The position numbers were made by a program, and so were the translations under genes. Under the pieces are notes generated by a model, which was given only the letters and a program-made list of their open reading frames with translations, ran no database searches and was not told where the DNA came from. DNA of 5,589 nucleotides from Modestobacter sp. (GTDB lineage: Bacteria > Actinomycetota > Actinomycetes > Mycobacteriales > Geodermatophilaceae): contig JAOPUQ010000270.1 in NCBI GenBank assembly GCA_025963425.1, forward strand, positions 1-5,589, in the 5' to 3' direction. Below are positions 1 through 4,830 of the stretch, piece after piece. Each line of letters starts with the position of its first letter. The stretch's first letter is position 1.

Positions 1-31
1 GATCCGGTGTGCCCGGCTGCACGAGGCCGCT

Positions 32-53
32 GGGCCCGGCTGGCCGCCGGCCC
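32..53 (-). terminator. Weak hairpin downstream of the PIN/NYN-like gene
   Basis: A GC-only inverted repeat pairs 32-39 with 47-53 (seven base pairs, one bulged C, seven-base loop). It lies about 20 bases past the stop of the PIN/NYN-like gene on the minus strand. There is no T-run after it, so it is not a classical intrinsic terminator; U-less hairpins are often proposed in actinobacteria. A perfect 12-base palindrome (58-69, CGCCGCGCGGCG) sits between it and the stop codon. In DNA this GC-rich, such structures also arise by chance, so the call is tentative. I see nothing else in bases 1-73. Confidence 0.22.
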
Positions 54-73
54 GCTACGCCGCGCGGCGGCGC

Positions 74-481
74 TCACCTGAGGGTGCTCAGCCGGTCGGC
101 CACATCGAGCAGCCACCCTGGCCCGGCGGTCCGCGCGGCGCCGGGCAGGCGGGCGCGCAGTCCCCGGTCGGCGGTCACCACCAGCAGGTCGTCGCCACCA
201 CCGGCCAGCGTCGCGGCGGTCCCGGCGATCGCGTCGTCCCCGCTGCCGGGCGCCCGCACCAGCTGGATCCCGTCCGGGGCGGCGACCTCACGGGCCTGCC
301 CCTCCACCACCGCCACCAGCCCGGTGACCGGCACCGGGTCGCCGTCCGGACCGGCCACGGTCCGCCCCGGGAGAGCGGCCAGCCGGTCCAGCAGCCGGCT
401 GGTCGCGCCGGCCCGGTCCCGCCACCAGCCGTCGGGCCGGGAGCCCACGACGTTGGCCGTGTCGACCAGCACCACCGTCAC
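74..481 (-). CDS. PIN/NYN-like domain protein, putative nuclease fold
   Basis: A 135-residue soluble protein that is nearly all one small alpha/beta domain. It opens with a hydrophobic strand ending in an acidic residue (VVLVDTANVVG, Asp7 and Asn10), followed by a GSRPDGWWRDRAG block at about residues 13-25. A mid-protein SGDDAI motif (Asp82, Asp83) and a C-terminal VVTADRGLR strand (Asp105) follow. Acidic residues at the ends of these strands are the usual metal-binding pattern of PIN/NYN (YacP-like) ribonuclease folds; nuclease activity is inferred, and no substrate can be named. Similar small actinobacterial proteins are, as I recall, sometimes labelled NTP pyrophosphohydrolase, which this motif set does not obviously support. 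The start is a GTG only four bases after the stop of the upstream small membrane protein gene. There is no clear Shine-Dalgarno sequence, so translation is probably coupled to that gene. A second GTG two codons in is an alternative start. Confidence 0.72.
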   Translation of the reverse strand: MTVVLVDTANVVGSRPDGWWRDRAGATSRLLDRLAALPGRTVAGPDGDPVPVTGLVAVVEGQAREVAAPDGIQLVRAPGSGDDAIAGTAATLAGGGDDLLVVTADRGLRARLPGAARTAGPGWLLDVADRLSTLR

Positions 482-485
482 CGGG

Positions 486-635
486 TCAGCGGCGGCGGGC
501 CGCGCCGAGGACCGCCGTCCCGAGGAACAGCAGGAAGCCGACGACGGCGAGCCAGAACAGGCCCTTCACCACGGCGCCGATCACGGTGAGGGCCACCCAG
601 ACGACCAGCAGCACGAGCAGGAAGCGCAGCAGCAC
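486..635 (-). CDS. Small hydrophobic membrane protein (49 aa)
   Basis: A 49-residue protein that is almost entirely two hydrophobic segments, about residues 2-22 (LLRFLLVLLVVWVALTVIG) and 25-45 (KGLFWLAVVGFLLFLGTAV). They are separated by a Lys-Gly turn, and the protein ends in a basic tail (AARRR). This predicts a two-helix inner-membrane protein; the Arg/Lys distribution suggests the C-terminus is cytoplasmic. The reading frame stays open upstream to an ATG at 848, but that extension is low-complexity and runs across the SIP remnant. The GTG at 633-635 has a strong GGAGGA Shine-Dalgarno sequence seven bases upstream, which decides the start. It lies four bases before the PIN/NYN-like gene, so the two probably form one operon. 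Function is unknown; short hydrophobic proteins like this are common in actinobacteria. Confidence 0.68.
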   Translation of the reverse strand: MLLRFLLVLLVVWVALTVIGAVVKGLFWLAVVGFLLFLGTAVLGAARRR

Positions 636-671
636 GGGACCCTCCTCCGAACCGGGTGCATCCCGGCCTCC

Positions 672-691
672 GTGCCCCGACCGTAGGGCAC
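672..691 (-). terminator. Hairpin after the SIP remnant
   Basis: A perfect six-base inverted repeat (GTGCCC at 672-677, GGGCAC at 686-691) with an eight-base loop. It starts about a dozen bases past the stop of the SIP remnant on the minus strand and lies about 35 bases before the start of the small membrane protein. The position between two units suits a terminator or transcript boundary, but no T-run follows. The loop contains TACGGT on the minus strand, which fits a minimal TAnnnT -10 pattern for the downstream gene; no convincing -35 is seen. Either role is tentative. Confidence 0.28.
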
Positions 692-703
692 CGACCGAGA
701 TGC

Positions 704-869
704 TCAGCTGCCCTCGGCCGTTCCGAGCCGCCAGTAGCCCATGAACGCCACGGACGTGCGTGGCACCCCCAGGTCGCGGACCAGGCAGCGGCGCAGCGCC
801 TTGCCAGGCCGGCCTCCCCGGCCAGCCAGGCGTAGCGGCCGTCGGCACCCGCAGCGGGATCTGCCGCGC
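704..869 (-). pseudogene. C-terminal remnant of a siderophore-interacting protein (SIP family), frameshifted
   Basis: This stretch carries the end of a SIP-family ferric-siderophore reductase (FAD-binding, NAD(P)H-dependent, cytoplasmic iron release). Read on the minus strand, one frame (866 down to about 803) gives DGRYAWLAGEAGLA, the family's nucleotide-binding-side motif. The next frame (about 802 down to 704) gives KALRRCLVRDLGVPRTSV and then AFMGYWRLGTAEGS before a TGA. Joined, the two pieces read as one continuous SIP C-terminus, so a single base appears to be missing near 802-804. The family is normally about 250-300 residues; only about 55 remain, and the upstream part is cut off at the phaZ stop codon (870-872). 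The loss of the N-terminal FAD domain plus the frameshift make a functional product very unlikely. A sequencing error could explain the frameshift but not the truncation. Confidence 0.72.
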
Positions 870-1706
870 TCAGCTGAGGAAGCGCTCCACCACCGGGGCG
901 AGCTCCTCGGCCTCGGTGATCAGCGCGAGGTGGCCGCCGCGGTAGAGGTGCAGCTCGGAGTTGGGGATCAGCCGGGCCATCAGCCGGGGGTTGACCTCCG
1001 GGATGATCGGGTCGTCGTCACCGGCGAGCACCAGCGTGGGCTGCCGGATCAACCGCAGCAGCGGCAGGCTCGTCCAGCCGGCGCCGGCCGCGAGCTGGTA
1101 GTAGTAGCCGCGCCGCGGACCCAGCCGGGAGTCGGCATGCAAGACCGTGGCTGCCCGCTCGGGGTGCTCGCGCATCGTGCCGCCGTAGATCTCCCCGGCG
1201 ATCGCTCGCGCATAGCCGGGGTCGCGGTGCCGCCGGGGAGTGAGCATCCGGGACAACACCCGCGGGTGGGCCGGCACCATCAGCGACCCCGTTCCGGTCG
1301 CGGCCAGCACCAGGCGCCGGCACCGGTTGCGGTGCTGGACGGCGAACTGCTGCGCCAGGCCACCGCCCCAGGAGAAGCCGAGCACGTCGACCGCCGCGTC
1401 GCCGTGGCCCAGCTCGGTCAGCATCCCGGCGACCACGGGCGCGAAGGTGACCATCGTGTAGGGCAGCACCGGACGCGGCGACCCACCCACCCCGGGGACG
1501 TCGAAACGGATCACCTCGCGCCGCGGGTCCAGCGCGTCGACGAAGGGCTGCAGCACCTCCAGGCTGGCGCCGATGCCGTTCATCAGCAGCAGCGGCGTCA
1601 GCGAGCCGTCGCCCGGACGCACCGAGACCCGCAGGGTCCGCCCGCCGACGGTCACCGTCCGCAATTCCGGGTCCCGGGTTCCGCGGGTCCCCGTCTGCGC
1701 GGTCAC
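870..1706 (-). CDS. phaZ: Intracellular poly(3-hydroxyalkanoate) depolymerase, PhaZ-like
   Basis: A 278-residue alpha/beta hydrolase that closely follows, from memory, the Pseudomonas intracellular medium-chain-length PHA depolymerase (about 283 aa). Such enzymes hydrolyse stored PHA at the granule surface to release 3-hydroxy acids. Matching blocks are PLLLMNGIGASLE (39-50), FDVPGVGGSP (68-77), the nucleophile elbow LGFSWGGGLAQQFA with Ser112, RRLVLAATGTG (130-140), IAGEIYGG (169-176), GWTSLP (210-215), IRQPTLVLAGDDDPIIP (220-236, Asp232 the probable acid by spacing) and GGHL with His259. The start chosen is a GTG whose GTGA overlaps the phaC stop; the frame stays open a further 52 codons inside phaC, but that piece looks unlike a protein domain. 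The gene therefore forms a translationally coupled operon with phaC. It appears complete, with an intact triad. An unrelated C-C bond or ester hydrolase is a less likely reading. Confidence 0.88.
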   Translation of the reverse strand: MTAQTGTRGTRDPELRTVTVGGRTLRVSVRPGDGSLTPLLLMNGIGASLEVLQPFVDALDPRREVIRFDVPGVGGSPRPVLPYTMVTFAPVVAGMLTELGHGDAAVDVLGFSWGGGLAQQFAVQHRNRCRRLVLAATGTGSLMVPAHPRVLSRMLTPRRHRDPGYARAIAGEIYGGTMREHPERAATVLHADSRLGPRRGYYYQLAAGAGWTSLPLLRLIRQPTLVLAGDDDPIIPEVNPRLMARLIPNSELHLYRGGHLALITEAEELAPVVERFLS

Positions 1707-3502
1707 TTGTCGAACACGTACGTGCCGGGCGCCTGGCCCAGGGTCGGTTGCCCGCCGCCCAGCTTCGGCGGCGCATCGATCTCCTCGCCGGACCGCTCCC
1801 CCACCCAGCGGCTGAAATCGGTCCACCACGAGCCCTTCTCGGTATGCGCCGCGGCGAGCCACTCATCGGCGTCGGCGGTGTTGGGCGTCGCCGTCCGCCA
1901 CGTCGACTTCGGGTTGCTCGGCGGGTTCACCAGGGAGGCGATGTGCCCACTGGTGGACAGCACGAAGCGGGTGTCCCCGCCCAGCAGCTGGGTGGTCGCG
2001 TAGCAGGACTGCCAGGGGCAGAGGTGGTCGGCGATCCCGGCGACCACGTAGGCGTCGACCGTGACCGCGGCCAGGTCGATCGGCGTCCCCAGCATGGCAG
2101 CCTCCCCCGGCTTGGTCAGGGAATTGTGCACGGACATGTCCAGGAAGCCGCGGTGCAGCGCCGCGGTCATCCGGGTCGTGTCGGCGTTCCAGTAGAGGAT
2201 GTCGAAGGCCGCCGGCGGCTTGCCCAGCAGGTAGTTGTTGACCCAGTAGTTCCAGATCAGGTCGTTGGGCCGCAACCAGGCGAAGACCTCCGCCAGCGTC
2301 GCGCCGTCCAGGAAACCCTTCCGCGCCGACGCCCGGGTGGCCGCCCGGGCGGACTTCTCGTCCAGGAAGGCCCCCGCCGTCCCCCCACGGGACTGGTCGA
2401 GCACGGTGACCGCGAACGCGGCGGCGGCGACCCGGTCCTGCTTCCCGATCGCGGCCAGGTGGCCGAGCACCATGGCGGTGATGATCCCGCCGGAGCAGAA
2501 GGACATCAGGTTCGTCTGCGACGACCCGGTGATCCGCTCGGCGGCGGCCATCGCGTCGAGCACCGCCTGGCCGTAGGTGTCCAGGCCCCAGTCGGCGTGC
2601 CGGGCGTCGGGGTTGCGCCAGGACATCATGAAGACCTGCTGCCCGCCGGCGACGACGTGCTCGACGATGCTGCGCCCTTCGGCGAGGTCGGCGATGTAGT
2701 ACTTGTTGATCGTCGGCGGCACCATCACCAGCGGGACGGCGTGCACCGTCGGCGTCGTCGGCTGGTACTGGATGAGCTCGAACACCGGCGTCCGCAGCAC
2801 GACCGCACCCGGAGACCGGGCGAGGTCCTTGCCCACCTCGAAGGCGTCGGGCTCGACCATCGAGGGCACCCGGGGTGGCGAGGAGAGGTCGCGGACCAGC
2901 CGCTTGGCCCCGGTCACGGCGTTGCGGCCGCCGGTGTCCACGACGGCCTTCAGGGCCAGCGGGTTGAGGACCGGGTTGTTGCTGGGCGCCAGGGCCTCGA
3001 CGATGTTGGTCACCGAGAAGCGGATCCGCTCGTCGTGGGCCCACGGCAGGGCCGCGTCGTCGACCAGCTGCGTCGCCGTCCTCGCCGTCACCAGGTGCGC
3101 CTGCATCGCCCGCTTCAGCAGCGGGTTGCCCGACCACGCGGGATCGGTATAGCGCTTGTCCTTCGGAGCGGGCGCCACCTCGGAACGGCCCAGCCCGATC
3201 CGGCCGAACTCGCCGACCAGCTGCCCGGTGTGCTCCAGCACGGCGCGCGGGTGACGCGCCAGGGCGGCGGTGAACCGGATGCTGCTGCTCACCGGGGGCA
3301 CCAGCCGCCGCAACGGGCCGAGGGCGGCGTCGGTGAGGATCATGTCCAGCCCGGTCGCGGAGTCGGCGATCTGCTCGGGCTCGCCGGCCGGGGCGCCGCC
3401 GGTCGCCGAACCCGGCGCGGGGACGGCCCCGGCGGCAGACGCCGGGGGCGGTCCGGACGACTCCTGCCGGGGGGCGCCGTCCGCCCGGGGCGCGGCGCTC
3501 AT
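1703..3502 (-). CDS. phaC: Polyhydroxyalkanoate synthase, class II-like PhaC
   Basis: A 599-residue PHA synthase, which polymerises (R)-3-hydroxyacyl-CoA into granule polyester. Residues 1-50 are a Pro/Ala/Gly-rich tail without recognisable fold; the rest aligns from memory with Pseudomonas class II (medium-chain-length) synthases. Shared blocks include DPAWSGNPLLKR (120-131), AFEVGKDLA (220-228), ELIQYQP (242-248), PPTINKYY (262-269), SWRNPDARHADWGLDTY (294-310), RPNDLIWNYWVNNYLLG (411-427), GTPIDL (472-477) and the end motif APGTYV (591-596). The predicted triad is Cys336 (SFCSGG), Asp492 (IADH) and His520 (TSGH); the Asp-to-His spacing equals that of Pseudomonas. The first glycine of the usual G-x-C-x-G-G box is Ser334. 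The ATG at 3500-3502 has GGGGA six bases upstream; the frame runs open to 3799, but that region is the control region. The stop overlaps phaZ. Substrate chain length cannot be read from sequence. Confidence 0.93.
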   Translation of the reverse strand: MSAAPRADGAPRQESSGPPPASAAGAVPAPGSATGGAPAGEPEQIADSATGLDMILTDAALGPLRRLVPPVSSSIRFTAALARHPRAVLEHTGQLVGEFGRIGLGRSEVAPAPKDKRYTDPAWSGNPLLKRAMQAHLVTARTATQLVDDAALPWAHDERIRFSVTNIVEALAPSNNPVLNPLALKAVVDTGGRNAVTGAKRLVRDLSSPPRVPSMVEPDAFEVGKDLARSPGAVVLRTPVFELIQYQPTTPTVHAVPLVMVPPTINKYYIADLAEGRSIVEHVVAGGQQVFMMSWRNPDARHADWGLDTYGQAVLDAMAAAERITGSSQTNLMSFCSGGIITAMVLGHLAAIGKQDRVAAAAFAVTVLDQSRGGTAGAFLDEKSARAATRASARKGFLDGATLAEVFAWLRPNDLIWNYWVNNYLLGKPPAAFDILYWNADTTRMTAALHRGFLDMSVHNSLTKPGEAAMLGTPIDLAAVTVDAYVVAGIADHLCPWQSCYATTQLLGGDTRFVLSTSGHIASLVNPPSNPKSTWRTATPNTADADEWLAAAHTEKGSWWTDFSRWVGERSGEEIDAPPKLGGGQPTLGQAPGTYVFDK

Positions 3503-3573
3503 GACCGATCCCCGGCGACGGCCGCCAGGCGGGCGGCGGTGAGTGGCACGCTGACAGTTCGGGCTTCCCGCAC
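3499..3573 (-). CDS. Possible 24-codon leader ORF coupled to phaC
   Basis: On the minus strand a GTG at 3573-3571 is preceded, at five bases, by an excellent GAGGAG Shine-Dalgarno sequence (3584-3579). It opens a short frame reading MREARTVSVPLTAARLAAVAG and ending DRS. Its TGA (3501-3499) overlaps the phaC ATG in an ATGA arrangement, the classical layout for translational coupling. The peptide matches nothing I recognise and shows no signal peptide or runs of one amino acid suggesting attenuation. Its Shine-Dalgarno sequence is better than the one in front of phaC, which argues that ribosomes load here. It could still be chance, since short open frames are common in GC-rich DNA. Confidence 0.35.
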   Translation of the reverse strand: MREARTVSVPLTAARLAAVAGDRS

Positions 3574-3639
3574 GGGGTCTCCTCATCCCGACGCGGCTGG
3601 CTGGGCCACGTCGTCCCTCCCCGGCCTGGACGGACCGGT

Positions 3640-3655
3640 TGTGATGCGCACCACA
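3640..3655. promoter_or_regulatory. CRP/GlxR-type operator candidate upstream of phaC
   Basis: TGTGATGCGCACCACA is a 16-base palindrome with one mismatched pair. It matches TGTGA-N6-TCACA, the consensus for CRP/FNR-family regulators including the actinobacterial GlxR/Crp proteins, at nine of ten defined positions. It lies about 140 bases before the phaC ATG and about 70 before the leader ORF, and about 135 bases before the lacI-type start, so it could serve either promoter. An overlapping direct repeat on the minus strand (GTGTGGTT then GTGTGGTG, 3664-3649) may be part of the same element. No clear phaC -10/-35 pair could be fixed, so activation versus repression cannot be told. Confidence 0.45.
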
Positions 3656-3771
3656 CAACCACACTGGGACGACGGCGCAATCGCAAACCCCCAGGACCGT
3701 CCGGGGACACCGCCGCAGCACGCCGGCCGCGCGGGCGTCCCGGGGCAACCCGCCGTGTGTTTGCGGCTCGA

Positions 3772-3779
3772 TACCGGTA
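3772..3779. promoter_or_regulatory. LacI-family operator candidate at the lacI-type start
   Basis: TACCGGTA is a perfect eight-base palindrome centred on CpG, the form typical of LacI-family operators (ACCGGT cores). It lies 11-18 bases before the GTG of the LacI-type gene, overlapping the likely -10 region, so autorepression is the simplest reading. A second ACCGGT core at 3634-3639 sits beside the CRP/GlxR-like site, 139 bases away. The palindrome does not extend well beyond eight bases, so this is suggestive only. Confidence 0.38.
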
Positions 3780-3786
3780 CTAATTA
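3778..3786 (+). promoter_or_regulatory. AT-rich -10-like element giving a probable leaderless lacI-type mRNA
   Basis: TACTAATTA is the only clearly AT-rich patch in the control region and ends four bases before the GTG at 3790. A -10 element here would place transcription start at or within a base or two of that GTG. No Shine-Dalgarno sequence precedes the GTG, which agrees with a leaderless message, a common form in actinobacteria. TTGCGG at 3761-3766 is the nearest -35-like hexamer, but the spacing is too short to be convincing. Confidence 0.33.
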
Positions 3787-3789
3787 GCG

Positions 3790-4830
3790 GTGTCAGCAAC
3801 CCTGTCCTCCGTGGCTGCCCACGCCCAGGTCAGCACGAGTACCGCCAGCCGGGCGCTCTCCGGCCACCCCTCGGTGCTCCCGGCGACCCGCGAGCGGGTG
3901 CTGGCAGCGGCGGCCGAGCTGCACTACCAGCCCAACCGGATGGCCAGCGCGCTGCGCACCAACCGCTCGGGCCTGATCGGGCTGGTGGTCAACAACCTGC
4001 GGATCAACACCTTCCACACCATCGCCGAGACGCTGCAGGGGTGGGCCGGCCCGCAGGGCTACCAGGTGCTGGTCTGCACCACCGGCGGCGACCCGGCGCG
4101 GGAGGCCGCCTTCCTGCAGACCGCCCGGATGCACCACCTGGACGGCGTCGTCGTCGCCGGGTCCGGGGCGAACGCGGAGCTGGTCAACCGCCTCCTGGAG
4201 GAGGGCCGGGCCGTGGTCACCATGAACCGCGAGGTCCCCGGATCGCGGGCACCCTCGGTGATGACGGACTACGAGACGACCGCGCGGCTGGCCACCGAGC
4301 ACCTGCTCTCCCTGGGCCACACCCGCATCGCGGCCATCGAGGGGCCACCGGAGATCACCTCCGGGCGGCTGCACCACGCCGGCTTCGCCGGGGCGATGGC
4401 CGCGGCCGGCGTGCCGCTGGTGCCCGGACTGGTGGTCCGGGGACCGTTCGCCATGTCCTTCGGCCGCGCTGCGGCCGAGACGGTGCTGCAGCGGACGGAC
4501 CCGCCCACCGCGCTGCTGGTGAGCAACCACGAGGCGTCCCTCGGTGCCCTGCCCGTGCTGGGGGAGGCGGGCCTGCGCGTGCCGGAGGAGATCTCGGTCA
4601 TCTGCACCGAGGAGGAGCCCTTCTACAGCTGGTGGACCCCGCCGCTCACCACGGTCGACAACCGCGCCGAGGACCAGGCCCGCCGGGCCGCCGACCTCCT
4701 GCTGGCCCAGCTCAGGGGGGACGACGACGCCCCCGCTCCCGGCCACGCGGAGCTGCTGGAGCCGCGGCTGGTCGTCCGCGGGTCGACCGCTCCCCCGCGC
4801 CGGGGCGGTCAGCGCGGCGAGGTCAGCTGA
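3790..4830 (+). CDS. LacI-family transcriptional regulator
   Basis: A 346-residue repressor-type protein of usual LacI/GalR length. The N-terminal helix-turn-helix is plain: LSSVAAHAQVSTSTASRAL (5-23), then SGHPSVLPATRERVLAAAAE and the hinge YQPNRMASALRTNRSGLIGLVV (46-67). The remainder is a periplasmic-binding-protein-like effector domain with LDGVVVAG (117-124), HLLSLGHTRIAAI (171-183), SNHEASLGAL (245-254), PEEISVI (265-271) and TPPLTTVD (283-290). The usual GFDD after the ISV strand is replaced by CTEEE (272-276), and the common SNDxxA is SNHEAS, so the effector is likely not a typical sugar, though none can be named. The GTG start gives the standard distance to the first helix. The gene diverges from phaC, making it the candidate local regulator of phaCZ. 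It ends convergently on the thiolase gene with an eight-base overlap. Confidence 0.9.
   Translation: MSATLSSVAAHAQVSTSTASRALSGHPSVLPATRERVLAAAAELHYQPNRMASALRTNRSGLIGLVVNNLRINTFHTIAETLQGWAGPQGYQVLVCTTGGDPAREAAFLQTARMHHLDGVVVAGSGANAELVNRLLEEGRAVVTMNREVPGSRAPSVMTDYETTARLATEHLLSLGHTRIAAIEGPPEITSGRLHHAGFAGAMAAAGVPLVPGLVVRGPFAMSFGRAAAETVLQRTDPPTALLVSNHEASLGALPVLGEAGLRVPEEISVICTEEEPFYSWWTPPLTTVDNRAEDQARRAADLLLAQLRGDDDAPAPGHAELLEPRLVVRGSTAPPRRGGQRGEVS

Noticed and set aside
636..848. Extension of the small membrane protein upstream to 848
   Set aside because: The added 71 residues are out of frame with the SIP remnant they cross and lack coding character; GTG at 635 has GGAGGA before it.
1707..1862. 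Extension of PhaZ upstream into phaC
   Set aside because: It would add 52 residues overlapping phaC with no match to depolymerase N-termini; the GTGA overlap start gives the family length.
741..2003. A 420-codon open frame on the plus strand opposite phaZ
   Set aside because: Same composition artefact; phaZ on the other strand has a full catalytic triad and family motifs.
3641..3660. GGTTGTG (3637-3643) and CACAACC (3654-3660) as a transcription terminator hairpin
   Set aside because: The ten-base spacer and location before both divergent genes fit a protein-binding region better than a terminator; the inner CRP/GlxR-like palindrome explains most of the symmetry.
1748..3787. A 679-codon open frame on the plus strand opposite phaC
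   Set aside because: It is antisense to a clearly recognised synthase and is Arg/Gly/His/Pro-rich low complexity with no domain, as expected of a GC-rich shadow frame.
3503..3799. Extension of PhaC upstream to an ATG at 3799
   Set aside because: The extra 99 residues are unlike any synthase N-terminus, cross the regulatory sites and run into the lacI-type start; the ATG at 3502 has a Shine-Dalgarno sequence.
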